From positions 186,001-250,000 of the forward strand of contig NZ_CP150233.1 in NCBI RefSeq assembly GCF_037974265.1: DNA of 64,000 nucleotides, written 5' to 3'. Positions within the stretch are counted from its first letter, which is position 1, and each line of letters opens with the position of its first letter. Below are positions 46,934 to 55,683 of this stretch, in pieces. Source of the stretch: Paenibacillus sp. FSL R5-0623. Its GTDB lineage: Bacteria; Bacillota; Bacilli; Paenibacillales; Paenibacillaceae. Position numbers and translations under genes: made by a program. Under the pieces are notes generated by a model. That model did not search any database. It saw only the letters and a program-made list of their open reading frames with translations, and had not been told where the DNA came from.

Positions 46934-46951
46934 TATCTTAATTTAAAGATA
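46934..46951. promoter_or_regulatory. MhqR-like box (box 2)
   Basis: TATCTTAATTTAAAGATA has the same TATCTT-N6-AAGATA form as box 1 and lies 93 bases upstream of the dioxygenase gene, whose B. subtilis relatives are controlled by MhqR. Confidence 0.65.
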
Positions 46952-47044
46952 ATACAAACCTACTATAAATCAATTAACTAACTCAAATAGCTCTAACAAC
47001 TACTCAATTCAAAACATGCTTACCAAACCAAGGAGGAATTAATC

Positions 47045-48001
47045 ATGACTATTCAAACAGCAGGAATTCACCATATTACAGCTTTCGCAGGAGATCCACA
47101 GGCCAACGTTGATTTTTATGCCGGAGTTCTGGGACTTCGTCTGGTGAAAAAAACAATCAACTTCGATGCACCTGATGTATATCATCTGTATTTTGGCGAT
47201 GAACACGGAAGCCCAGGTACCATCATTACCTTCTTCCCATCCGCTGGATCACCACGGGGCAAAATTGGCGGAGGTCAGGTCGGCATCACTTCCTATGTCA
47301 TTCCTCCTGGGTCGATTGGCTTCTGGCAGAATCGGCTGGAACAGTATAACATTGAGGTAACCAAAACAAGTCGCTTCAATGAAGACCTGCTTCAATTCGA
47401 AGATGGCGAAGGCCTGCGGCTTGAGCTTGTTGAACGGGAAGAGGGAGCAACCAGCACTTGGGCGCACGAAGGCATTCCAACAGATAAAGCAATCAAAGGT
47501 TTCGGTGGTGCTGTCCTGTTCAGTGTTAACCCGCAAAGAACGATGGATGCTCTTGAGAAAATTTTGGGATTTGTCAGAGTGAGTGAAAATGAAGAGTATG
47601 CTCGTTTCCGGTCCAGCGGGGATATCGGTAATGTCGTAGATGTTCCAGTGACCCGTATGGCTCTGGGTATGGGCGGCGCAGGAACCGTACACCATATTGC
47701 ATGGCGCGCCAAAGACGATGAGGAGCATGCACAGTGGAGCGAAGCTGTACGTGATTATGGGTACCAACCGACTCCAGTTCGGGATCGTCAGTACTTTAAC
47801 GCAATCTACTTCAGAGAAGCTGGCGGCATTCTGTTCGAAATTGCTACCGATCCTCCGGGTTTTGCCAAAGATGAACCTGCTGATTCGCTTGGACAAAAAT
47901 TGATGCTGCCAGAGTGGTTTGAGAAATACCGCCCTCAAATTGAGGACAATCTGCAACCGATTGAAGTCAGAACGCTCGTACCTGCTACAGCTGCGAATTA
48001 A
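47045..48001 (+). CDS. mhqO: Ring-cleaving dioxygenase of the MhqO/MhqE group (VOC family)
   Basis: 318 residues with two glyoxalase/VOC modules. GIHHITAFAGDPQANVDFYA opens the first (metal His near residue 9) and GTVHHIAWRAKDDEEH opens the second. FREAGGILFEIATDPPGF carries the metal glutamate near the end. Relatives in Bacillus detoxify methylhydroquinone and other quinone-like electrophiles. AAGGAGG precedes the ATG. An MhqR-like box stands upstream. Structured element copy B begins directly after the stop codon. Confidence 0.85.
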   Translation: MTIQTAGIHHITAFAGDPQANVDFYAGVLGLRLVKKTINFDAPDVYHLYFGDEHGSPGTIITFFPSAGSPRGKIGGGQVGITSYVIPPGSIGFWQNRLEQYNIEVTKTSRFNEDLLQFEDGEGLRLELVEREEGATSTWAHEGIPTDKAIKGFGGAVLFSVNPQRTMDALEKILGFVRVSENEEYARFRSSGDIGNVVDVPVTRMALGMGGAGTVHHIAWRAKDDEEHAQWSEAVRDYGYQPTPVRDRQYFNAIYFREAGGILFEIATDPPGFAKDEPADSLGQKLMLPEWFEKYRPQIEDNLQPIEVRTLVPATAAN

Positions 48002-48002
48002 G

Positions 48003-48187
48003 AGAAAAACTGAAAAAGCGAAGCGTTCGCCTAAAAGCTTTCTGAAAGAAAGCTACATCGGAAGCATATGCTATCCCCGGATTTTCCCTTGGGAAAAGGG
48101 AACTAAAAAATCTGGGGATAACAGCGATTGGAGGGTTATTCTGTCATCGAAGTGTATGTGTGAATCATCTTTAGTTCAACTTATATA
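48003..48187 (+). repeat. Structured intergenic element, copy B (leader of the ltrA-like gene)
   Basis: CTGAAAAAGCG (48010-48020) and a hairpin GCGAA-GCG-TTCGC come first. An extra 8-bp hairpin AGCTTTCT/AGAAAGCT follows. Then a long core stem (TATCCCC with GGGGATA, GATTT with AAATC), GGGGATAACAGCGATTGGAG (48114-48133) and TTCTGTC (48139-48145). The right end TTTAGTTCAACTTATATA (48170-48187) nearly equals the right end of copy C. The matching left arm is missing because the mhqO gene ends there. It ends 43 nt before the next start. Confidence 0.8.
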
Positions 48188-48230
48188 GCTGACGTTAGAT
48201 TATGAGAAAAACCTAAAGGAGCAACGAAGG

Positions 48231-49319
48231 ATGATGGAGAAAAAGGTTACCTGGCTGGAGCTGTTTTACGATCTGCTCTTTGTAGCAGCGGTCGCCAAAG
48301 CGGGTCATGTCTTATTGCATGCCGAACATGGAGTAATTACGTTTGAATATTTAATGAAGTTTGTGCTTATTTTTATCCCTGTTTGGTGGGCATGGGTTGG
48401 TCAGACCTTGTTTATTAACCGCTATGGTCAAGATATCCTGATCCATCGAATATTCCTCATCCTTCAGCTTCTGTCCGTTATGGTCATGACGGCGAGCCTT
48501 TCTACCCATTTTGACCAATACTACTTGTCCTTCTTCATAGGATATATCGGCTCGCGGGCATTTACGGCGATTCAGTATCTGACGGCCCACAAGTCAAAAG
48601 GCGAGCATCAGCAGCAAGCGGCTCGTTACTTGGGTATCTGTTTCCTTATTGGCATATTGATCTCATCAGGTTCATTGTTCTTCGATTCCTGGCTGCGCTA
48701 CGTGATTTTGTATGCGGGGATTGCCGTTGACATCGTACTTCCGTTGATCGGACGCAAAAATCTGGTGAAAGTACCGGTTCAGACCCATCATTTGTTGGAA
48801 CGTTTCGCGCTCTTTACACTTATCCTGCTGGGTGAATCGGTGGTAAGCATTATCGCTGTGCTGCAAGCCGATCATTGGGATATGAAATCCATCTTGTTTG
48901 CTGCCTTTACGTCCATCTTTGTCATTGCGATATGGTGGCAGTACTTCGATAACGTGGAGAAAAAGGTCAGCAAAGAGATTCAGACTGCCGGGCAAGCGAT
49001 CATATACGGCCATCTGTTCATCTACATCTCCATGAGTATGATCGCTGCTTCAATTCAGCTGTTATATCAGAATCAGTTAAACTATGTGTTCATGCTAGGG
49101 TTTGTGTTTGGATCAACGCTGCTATATTTCTTGTCGACCTCACTTGTGTTCCACCGTTACAGACACGCACATCTACGACTCCGGCCACGCCATCTGGCAG
49201 TCATGGTGGGGTTACTGTTGGCATTTGTCCTTATTGATCTGGTCTACCGGGTTCCGAGTTATGTCATCATGGGCGAAGAGATGTTATTCTTCCTGGTATA
49301 TGCGAAACTTACAACTTGA
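48231..49319 (+). CDS. Low-temperature-requirement A (LtrA) family membrane protein
   Basis: 362 residues, about ten membrane helices. VTWLELFYDLLFVAAV at the N-terminus, RFALFTLILLGESVVSIIAV and the FVIAIWWQYFDNV stretch are diagnostic of LtrA. The name comes from a Listeria mutant unable to grow in the cold; the transported substrate or activity is unknown. AAAGGAG (48215-48221) lies 9 nt before the ATG. Copy B of the structured element forms its leader. Confidence 0.9.
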   Translation: MMEKKVTWLELFYDLLFVAAVAKAGHVLLHAEHGVITFEYLMKFVLIFIPVWWAWVGQTLFINRYGQDILIHRIFLILQLLSVMVMTASLSTHFDQYYLSFFIGYIGSRAFTAIQYLTAHKSKGEHQQQAARYLGICFLIGILISSGSLFFDSWLRYVILYAGIAVDIVLPLIGRKNLVKVPVQTHHLLERFALFTLILLGESVVSIIAVLQADHWDMKSILFAAFTSIFVIAIWWQYFDNVEKKVSKEIQTAGQAIIYGHLFIYISMSMIAASIQLLYQNQLNYVFMLGFVFGSTLLYFLSTSLVFHRYRHAHLRLRPRHLAVMVGLLLAFVLIDLVYRVPSYVIMGEEMLFFLVYAKLTT

Positions 49320-49341
49320 TATAGTGATCTAAAATGAAGAA

Positions 49342-49374
49342 AAGTCACGGACAACAGGCGTCCGTGGCTTTTTA
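49342..49374 (+). terminator. Terminator after the ltrA-like gene
   Basis: AAGTCACGGAC (49342-49352) pairs with GTCCGTGGCTT (49360-49370), then T residues. Confidence 0.9.
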
Positions 49375-49526
49375 TTATGCCGCTAATCGTGGACAAGTTT
49401 TAATAATATAAATAAAGCACAAATCTAATTTAATTTCTTCTATAGAATCTGTTAATATGAGACTAGGTACAAGTGAATCTACCAGATCATAGAATATCTT
49501 TTATATAAAATGAGTGTACGTTTTGT

Positions 49527-49718
49527 TATATAAATTGAACTAAACATTTATACGAAACGGAGAGGACAGAAAAAACCTGAAGAAGCGAAAGCGTTCGCCT
49601 TTATCCCCGGATTTTCCCCATATAAGGGGGATTCATAAAATCTGGGGATAACAGCGATCGGAAGGTTATTCTGTCATCGGAGTGTCCAGTGTAAATATTC
49701 TTTAGTTCAATTTATATA
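49527..49718 (+). repeat. Structured intergenic element, copy C (leader of the GH3 gene), most complete
   Basis: The outermost arms TATATAAATTGAACTAAA (49527-49544) and TTTAGTTCAATTTATATA (49701-49718) are a perfect 18-bp inverted repeat. Inside are ATTTATAC/GTGTAAAT, GACAGAA (49565-49571)/TTCTGTC (49669-49675) and the hairpin GCGAA-AGCG-TTCGC (49585-49598). The core stem TTATCCCC/GGGGATAA plus GATTTT/AAAATC is capped by a CCCC/GGGG loop. The conserved GGGGATAACAGCGATCGGAA is at 49644-49663. It ends 57 nt before the GH3 start. Confidence 0.85.
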
Positions 49719-49775
49719 GTTCATTTTATATATAGCGATTCGTAGATATGGGGATGACAATCAGGAGGGAAATCA

Positions 49776-52559
49776 TTGAGCACACATCAAATCGGAGTTC
49801 CATTGGAAGGGTTTGCAGAGTTTAGTCGTACGGTTGCCGCTGAAGGAGCCGTTTTACTCAGAAATGAAGGCCAAGTGCTTCCACTTCGTGAAAACGAAAA
49901 CGTTTCAGTTTTTGGACGGATTCAAGTGAATTATTATCGTAGCGGTACAGGTTCAGGCGGTAGTGTACATGTGGCCTACACAACGAATCTATTAGATGGT
50001 CTTCGCAGCAAAAAGAATATTGCTGTTAATGAAGAGCTGGCAACTGTCTATGAGAAGTGGATTGAGGAAAATCCATTTGATGATGGTGGAAAAGTATGGG
50101 CAGCCGAGCCATGGAATCAGAAAGAAATGCCTTTGACGGATGAACTTGTTGCACAGGCTAGAAGCAAATCCAGCAAAGCCATCATCGTGATTGGACGTAC
50201 AGCAGGAGAAGACCAGGATAATGCCGATGCGCCAGGAAGTTACCAACTGACAGAAGATGAGAAAGCGATGTTGAAGCAAGTCACTTCGCAGTTCGAACAC
50301 ACAATTGTTGTGTTGAATGTCTCAAATATCATCGACATGAGCTGGTTAAACGAAACGTATCTACATCCGATCCAAGGCGTAATTTACTCCTGGCATGGCG
50401 GTATGGAGGGTGGCAACGCGATTGCTGATGTGCTGGCGGGCGACGTTACACCAAGCGGTAAACTGACAGATACGATTGCATATTCCATCGAAGATTATCC
50501 TTCGACAAGCAACTACGGCAATGAGTTTAAGAACCTGTATCAGGAAGATATCTATGTAGGTTATCGTTATTTCGAAACGTTTCGACCTGAACGCGTTCAG
50601 TTTGAATTCGGTTACGGCCTGTCTTATACGACGTTTTTGGCCCAACACGAAGAAGCAAAATCAGTGTCCAAAGACGGCGAAACCTACATTGAAGTTCGTG
50701 TAAATGTGACCAACTCAGGTACAACATATGCAGGCAAAGAGGTTGTGCAAGTTTATTATGAAGCACCACAAGGCAAACTGGGACAACCGGTGAAGGCTTT
50801 GGTGGCTTTTGGAAAAACAGGATTGTTGCAGCCGGGCGAGTCAGAACTTCTGACGATCAGCTTCCCGATCCATGCCATGGCATCTTACGATGATGCAGGC
50901 GTTACAGGTCATGCTTCCGCATACGTTCTGGAAGAAGGCACATACCGACTGCACGTAGGAACCAGTGTGAAACAAGTGCAGCATATCAGCATCGATGGCC
51001 AGGATGGATATGTTATTGAATCCCTTCAATTGGTGGAGCAACTGCAAGAAGCGATGGCCCCAACCGAAGATTTTACACGGATGAAACCAGGTTCGCGCAA
51101 GGAAGATGGATCTTATGAACTGACTTATGCAGAAGTACCGAAACGTAAGATATCCATGGCGAACCGGATTGAGCAGAATCTCCCGCAAACGCTGGAGCAG
51201 ACGGGTAATCAGGGCCACAAGCTGAGTGACGTTAAGGCTGGCAAAGTGAGTCTGGAAACCTTCATCGCTCAACTGAGTGATCAGGATCTGGCAGCGATTG
51301 TCCGTGGTGAAGGCATGAGCAGTCCGCTCGTTACTTCGGGGACGGCATCTGCATTTGGTGGTGTCAGCGACAGCTTGTTTAACTACGGTATTCCGGTAGC
51401 ATGTACGGCAGATGGCCCGTCCGGTATTCGTATGGATAGTGGCGAAAAGGCAACACAGGTATCTATTGGTACGTTGCTTGCGGCGACATGGAACAAGGAT
51501 CTTGTCGAAGAGTTATATGTGATGGAAGGACAGGAGTTGCTGAGAAATCAGGTGGATACCCTGCTCGGACCTGGACTGAATATCCGCCGGAGCCCGCTCA
51601 ATGGCCGGAACTTTGAGTATTTCTCTGAAGATCCACTGATCTCAGGTGTATTTGCTGCAGCTTGTACGAAAGGTATTATGAAGGGTGGTTCCAATGCCAC
51701 ACTGAAACACTTTGCCTGCAACAACCAGGAGAAACACCGCAGTAAAGTAGATGCTGTTGTCTCCGAACGTGCACTGCGTGAAATTTATCTGAAAGGGTTC
51801 GAAATCGCTGTAAAAGAAGGCGGAGCGAACTCCATCATGACTTCCTACAACCCGATTAACGGACACTGGGCGGCATCTAACTATGACCTGAACACCACAA
51901 TTCTGCGCGGCGAATGGAATTTCGAGGGAATCGTAATGACCGACTGGTGGGCGATTATGAACGATGTGACTGAAGGTGGAGAGGCTGATCGCAAATACAC
52001 CAACTGGATGATTCGTGCGCAGAATGATCTCTACATGGTTGTACCGAACTACGGCGCAGAGATTAATGGCTGGGACGATAACACGATTGAATCCTTGGAA
52101 AATGGAACATTGACTCGCGGAGAGCTGCAACGCTCGGCGATTAATATCTGCAAGTTCATCATGAATGCACCGGTTTCATCCCGCAAACATGAGATTGTAG
52201 AGAATATCGCTTCTTTCCAAGCGAATGCATCCCTATCTTCTGCACAAGCTCAGGATCTGGTTGAGAACGCACAGGTGAAACCTGCGGTAGCTGAACCTGT
52301 CTACATGAAAGTGGACGAGGCCGGCCATTACCGGATTATCGTACAGATCATGTCCCCTGAGCCGGAACTGGCTCAAAGTGCATGTAACCTGCTCCTGAAT
52401 GATCAGTTGGTGACCACTATCCAAACAAATGGTACGGAAGGCAAATGGATCAGACAGAAACTTGTCAAGGTAGACCTTGAAGCAGGACTATATGAATTGA
52501 AACTGGACTTCACAAAACCAGGCCTCCAGATTGACTGGATCGAATTCAAACAGGTGTAG
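49776..52559 (+). CDS. Beta-glucosidase-like glycoside hydrolase family 3, domains in swapped order
   Basis: 927 residues from a TTG start with AGGAGGG six nt upstream. The usual GH3 order is reversed. The C-terminal alpha/beta sandwich type domain comes first (about 15-300, with GAVLLRNEGQVLPL and GRTAGEDQDNADAPGSYQLT). A fibronectin-III-like domain is at about 305-400. The (beta/alpha)8 catalytic domain is last (about 500-800). The nucleophile is Asp723 in GIVMTDWWA, and the substrate-binding LKHFACNNQE and YFSEDPLISG motifs are present. This permuted layout is known in a minority of GH3 enzymes. A C-terminal carbohydrate-binding-like segment follows. No signal peptide is seen, so it is probably intracellular. 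Confidence 0.92.
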   Translation: MSTHQIGVPLEGFAEFSRTVAAEGAVLLRNEGQVLPLRENENVSVFGRIQVNYYRSGTGSGGSVHVAYTTNLLDGLRSKKNIAVNEELATVYEKWIEENPFDDGGKVWAAEPWNQKEMPLTDELVAQARSKSSKAIIVIGRTAGEDQDNADAPGSYQLTEDEKAMLKQVTSQFEHTIVVLNVSNIIDMSWLNETYLHPIQGVIYSWHGGMEGGNAIADVLAGDVTPSGKLTDTIAYSIEDYPSTSNYGNEFKNLYQEDIYVGYRYFETFRPERVQFEFGYGLSYTTFLAQHEEAKSVSKDGETYIEVRVNVTNSGTTYAGKEVVQVYYEAPQGKLGQPVKALVAFGKTGLLQPGESELLTISFPIHAMASYDDAGVTGHASAYVLEEGTYRLHVGTSVKQVQHISIDGQDGYVIESLQLVEQLQEAMAPTEDFTRMKPGSRKEDGSYELTYAEVPKRKISMANRIEQNLPQTLEQTGNQGHKLSDVKAGKVSLETFIAQLSDQDLAAIVRGEGMSSPLVTSGTASAFGGVSDSLFNYGIPVACTADGPSGIRMDSGEKATQVSIGTLLAATWNKDLVEELYVMEGQELLRNQVDTLLGPGLNIRRSPLNGRNFEYFSEDPLISGVFAAACTKGIMKGGSNATLKHFACNNQEKHRSKVDAVVSERALREIYLKGFEIAVKEGGANSIMTSYNPINGHWAASNYDLNTTILRGEWNFEGIVMTDWWAIMNDVTEGGEADRKYTNWMIRAQNDLYMVVPNYGAEINGWDDNTIESLENGTLTRGELQRSAINICKFIMNAPVSSRKHEIVENIASFQANASLSSAQAQDLVENAQVKPAVAEPVYMKVDEAGHYRIIVQIMSPEPELAQSACNLLLNDQLVTTIQTNGTEGKWIRQKLVKVDLEAGLYELKLDFTKPGLQIDWIEFKQV

Positions 52560-52560
52560 A

Positions 52561-52615
52561 AGATAATCGGAAATATCAGGTGACAAGAGCGATCGAAAGG
52601 TTGTTCTGTCATTCA
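52561..52615 (+). repeat. Fragment of the structured element, copy F
   Basis: GTGACAAGAGCGATCGAAAG (52580-52599) followed by TTGTTCTGTC matches the 3' part of the element family (GATAACAGCGATCGGAAG then TTATTCTGTC). The 5' part is replaced by the end of the GH3 gene. It is not placed close upstream of a start codon. Confidence 0.65.
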
Positions 52616-52637
52616 AAATAGAATACGTTGGCATATG

Positions 52638-52668
52638 ACAAAGGACACTGTACTCGGGTGTCCTTTGT
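52638..52668 (+). terminator. Terminator-like hairpin after GH3
   Basis: ACAAAGGACAC (52638-52648) pairs perfectly with GTGTCCTTTGT (52658-52668). The T tract is short. Confidence 0.7.
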
Positions 52669-52748
52669 TGTAACACAGAATAGCTACTGTTATGATAGTG
52701 TTATGAGATTCGTAGTTCTGAACAATGGGGTCAGGGGTGTTGCGAGGA

Positions 52749-52940
52749 ATGAGAAATTATAATTTTTTGAGTCCAATCCTGCTGGTTGTGGTGGCGCTGA
52801 TTGTGAGAGGCCTGGTGACTAACCTGGGAGTTCTTTTCGGATTATCACAAGAAGTGGCGAGTAATATTGCCATGATAGCTATGATCATTGTTGCACTGAT
52901 TATGTTTAATCGCATGACGAAGGCTCGGCGTAAAAAATAG
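52749..52940 (+). CDS. Small two-helix membrane protein
   Basis: 63 residues. Two hydrophobic helices (about 8-26 and 36-54) end in the basic tail RMTKARRKK, so the C-terminus should be cytoplasmic. I do not recognise a named family. AGGGGTG lies about 10 nt before the ATG at 52749. A clear terminator follows, which supports a one-gene unit. Confidence 0.65.
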   Translation: MRNYNFLSPILLVVVALIVRGLVTNLGVLFGLSQEVASNIAMIAMIIVALIMFNRMTKARRKK

Positions 52941-52979
52941 AAAAGCTCGGATGACCAGAAGGTTATCCAAGACACGAAG

Positions 52980-53001
52980 ACACCCTCCGGGTGTTTTTTT
53001 T
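52980..53001 (+). terminator. Terminator after the small membrane protein
   Basis: ACACCC, TCC loop, GGGTGT (52980-52994), then seven T. Confidence 0.9.
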
Positions 53002-53157
53002 GTATTGACGTTCTGATCCTAACGTTTTAGACTATTGCTAATAAATAATAACGTTATAAATAACAAAAATAACAAAAATCAATCAGGCAAGGTACTGATG
53101 TCCGTTGCACTCTCTATTTGCCAGCCCCATTCCGGTCACACAAAGGAGAATCCATTC

Positions 53158-53271
53158 ATGAAGATCATTGCCGACAAACCATATATCTTTCAGGAAGGTC
53201 AGCCTTTGCAGATTTCGATCTGGAAGCTGACCGTCGCCCATAATAATGAAGAAGGACCGCAGGAGCACTGA
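53158..53271 (+). CDS. Small hypothetical protein, 37 residues
   Basis: MKIIADKPYIFQEGQPLQIS begins the frame, which ends NNEEGPQEH. AAAGGAG (53142-53148) is 9 nt before the ATG, a good site. Its last codons form the left arm of a hairpin (53252-53292). No family recognised; it could be a real short protein or a regulatory frame ahead of cutC. Confidence 0.5.
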   Translation: MKIIADKPYIFQEGQPLQISIWKLTVAHNNEEGPQEH

Positions 53272-53292
53272 TGATGCGCTTTGTCGGTCCTT
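53252..53292 (+). terminator. Hairpin overlapping the end of the 37-residue gene
   Basis: AAGGACCG (53252-53259) pairs with CGGTCCTT (53285-53292). The loop is long and the T run short, so termination is uncertain. Confidence 0.5.
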
Positions 53293-53426
53293 TATGTCAT
53301 GGAGCAGTGTAGTGTACAAGTACGATGATGTTTATGAATGCTGGAAGGATCGGATGAGAAAGCAGGTTAAGCGTTTCTGATGTGAGCGCGTCTTAGTGAT
53401 TAATATGGATGAAGGGAGCGATCCTT

Positions 53427-54191
53427 ATGAAAAGACAGCCTATATTGGAAGTCATCGCTGTGGATGCGGCAGATGCCATAGCAGCTGAACAGGGAGGGGC
53501 AGATCGGATTGAACTTGTGTCTGCGATGTCTGAAGGAGGGCTTACTCCCAGTTATGGCATCATGGAGCATGTGGTGTCCCAAGTATCCATTCCGGTGTAC
53601 GTCATGATTCGTCCTCATAGCCGCTCGTTCCGCTATAGCACAGATGACATCCACGTCATGACTCGGGATATACGCGTGGCGAGGGAACTTGGAGCTGCTG
53701 GCATCGTGATCGGCGCCCTCACCGGAAATGGTGAAGTCGACCTCATATCCTTGCAATCATGTATGGCCGAAGCTCAGGGTTTGGGCGTTACGTTTCATCG
53801 TGCAATTGATGTGAGCACAAGCCTGCCTGGGGCGCTCAAGACCCTTAACACATTGGGCAATGTGGAGCGTGTGCTTACATCGGGAGGAAAACGGACAGCG
53901 CCTGAAGCGATGCTAGAACTGAAACAACTTCAGCAATTGGGGCAAGCCTTGAACATCGCTGTCATGGCAGGGTCGGGGGTCACCATAGAGGGAATTCAAA
54001 CGCTAGTGAGGCAGACGGGTATCACGGAAATCCATATGGGATCAGGCGTGAGGTACAAAGGCAGCTTTAATTATCCCATTGATCCACATTTGGTTGAAGA
54101 AGCCAAGCAGCAGTTATTGCTTGCATCACAGCCGTTCATGGACAGTAGTGCACTGAGTAGCGGTCCAAGCAAGGGTGGTCCAATGATATAG
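53427..54191 (+). CDS. cutC: CutC-family protein (TIM barrel)
   Basis: 254 residues. EVIAVDAADAIAAEQGGADR, IELVSAMSEGGLTPS, VMIRPHSRSFRYS, GVTFHRAIDVSTS and RVLTSGGKRTAPEA are the conserved strands of CutC. The old copper-homeostasis role is doubtful, and the gene often sits in glycan operons, as here. AAGGGAG precedes the ATG at 53427. It is 30 bases before the first fucosidase gene, so the two are probably co-transcribed. Confidence 0.92.
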   Translation: MKRQPILEVIAVDAADAIAAEQGGADRIELVSAMSEGGLTPSYGIMEHVVSQVSIPVYVMIRPHSRSFRYSTDDIHVMTRDIRVARELGAAGIVIGALTGNGEVDLISLQSCMAEAQGLGVTFHRAIDVSTSLPGALKTLNTLGNVERVLTSGGKRTAPEAMLELKQLQQLGQALNIAVMAGSGVTIEGIQTLVRQTGITEIHMGSGVRYKGSFNYPIDPHLVEEAKQQLLLASQPFMDSSALSSGPSKGGPMI

Positions 54192-54221
54192 GGATGCGCT
54201 AAATAAAAGGAGTGATACGCC

Positions 54222-55682
54222 ATGAATTATGAACTGCAACCAGCCGAATGGATTAAGTCCGCAGCACAGGTCAGCCCATCCGAACGCCAGCTGAGATGGC
54301 AGGAGATGGAGTTCTACGCGTTTATTCATTTTACGGTAAATACATTTACGGATCAGGAATGGGGCACTGGGGAGGAAGACCCGGCGATTTTCAATCCTTC
54401 TGAATTGAGCGCAGCGCAATGGGTGCAGGCGTGCAAGGCTGCGGGGATGAATGGGCTGATTTTGACGTGCAAGCATCATGATGGATTTTGTTTGTGGCCA
54501 AGTCAGTTTACAGAGCACACGGTTGCAGCCAGTCCGTGGAGGAACGGTGCGGGGGATTTGGTTCGGGAAGTCGCCGATGCCTGCCGTGAGGGTGGATTGA
54601 GGTTTGGCGTGTACCTGTCTCCTTGGGATCGTCATGAAGCCTCCTACGGAGATTCGGAGAGGTATAACGAGTTTTTCCTCCAACAGTTGCGCGAGCTGCT
54701 TACGAATTATGGCGACATCTTCTGTGTATGGTTTGATGGTGCATGTGGTGAGGGTCCAAATGGCAAAAGGCAGGTCTATGACTGGGACGCCTATTATGCG
54801 CTTATTCGTGAGCTCCAGCCCGAAGCTGTCATCTCGGTATGTGGTCCGGATGTTCGCTGGTGTGGCAATGAGGCGGGACACACACGGGAATCGGAATGGA
54901 GTGTTGTGCCAGAGCATATGCAGGATAACGAGAAGATTCAGGAGCAATCGCAACAGGTGGATGACGGCGAGTTTGCCAGAAGGATCAATACGCAGGACAG
55001 TGATTTGGGAAGCCGAAAGGTCATTCGTTCCCAAGGTGACCCACTGATCTGGTACCCTGCCGAGGTAAATACCTCAATTCGCCCAGGATGGTTCTATCAT
55101 GCCAGTGAAGATGATCAGGTCAAAACACTGGAAGAACTGCTCGCCGTCTATTACGGTGCAGTAGGAGGCAACGCCACCTTTTTACTCAATCTGCCACCGG
55201 ATACGCGTGGTCTCATTCACGAAACGGATGTCAAGCGACTACAGGAATTGGGAGATTCGCTGCGCACCATTTTTCAGGAAAATTTCGCCTTGCAGGCGCT
55301 GGTAAAAGCATCGGAGACGATGGATGAACAACATGCCATATCGGAAGTGCTGACGGAACACAGGGATACGTATTGGTGTCCTCACGAAGGAACGGAGCAG
55401 GCTTGGATCGAGCTTGATTTGCAGGAAGAACGATCGTTTGACCGGGTGGTGCTGATGGAACATATCCAGACAGGCCAACGGATTGAGCGATTTACACTGG
55501 AGTCACTGAGGGCAGATGGTGGTTGGGAAGAGTTCTACAAGGGGACGGTGGTGGGATATAAACGAATTTGCTGTTTCCCACTGGTCACATCGAGAAAGAT
55601 GCGTTTAAGCACTCATGAATCCAGATGGTGCCCTACGTTGTCCGGGTTAGGTATATATCTGAGCGAGCGGGGAGGGTTATAA
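54222..55682 (+). CDS. Alpha-L-fucosidase, glycoside hydrolase family 29 (first of two)
   Basis: 486 residues. It is a retaining enzyme that removes alpha-fucose from glycans. The N-terminal catalytic barrel contains YAFIHFTVNTFTDQEWG, LILTCKHHDGFCLWPS with the pair of histidines in the pocket, and the nucleophile Asp172 in CVWFDGACGEGP. YYGAVGGNATFLLNLPPD comes before a C-terminal beta-sandwich (about 350-486) of F5/8-like type. No signal peptide. AAAGGAG precedes the ATG. The GH35 gene starts two bases after the stop, implying coupled translation. Confidence 0.93.
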   Translation: MNYELQPAEWIKSAAQVSPSERQLRWQEMEFYAFIHFTVNTFTDQEWGTGEEDPAIFNPSELSAAQWVQACKAAGMNGLILTCKHHDGFCLWPSQFTEHTVAASPWRNGAGDLVREVADACREGGLRFGVYLSPWDRHEASYGDSERYNEFFLQQLRELLTNYGDIFCVWFDGACGEGPNGKRQVYDWDAYYALIRELQPEAVISVCGPDVRWCGNEAGHTRESEWSVVPEHMQDNEKIQEQSQQVDDGEFARRINTQDSDLGSRKVIRSQGDPLIWYPAEVNTSIRPGWFYHASEDDQVKTLEELLAVYYGAVGGNATFLLNLPPDTRGLIHETDVKRLQELGDSLRTIFQENFALQALVKASETMDEQHAISEVLTEHRDTYWCPHEGTEQAWIELDLQEERSFDRVVLMEHIQTGQRIERFTLESLRADGGWEEFYKGTVVGYKRICCFPLVTSRKMRLSTHESRWCPTLSGLGIYLSERGGL

Positions 55683-55683
55683 C

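Noticed and set aside
52453..52610. A full-length copy F of the structured element reaching back into GH3 (GACAGAA at 52453 with TTCTGTC at 52604)
   Set aside because: The 5' boxes are absent and the upstream match lies in the GH3 coding sequence, so the pairing is probably chance.
54126..55034. 302-codon minus-strand frame opposite the first fucosidase
   Set aside because: Antisense to conserved GH29 motifs and without start signals.
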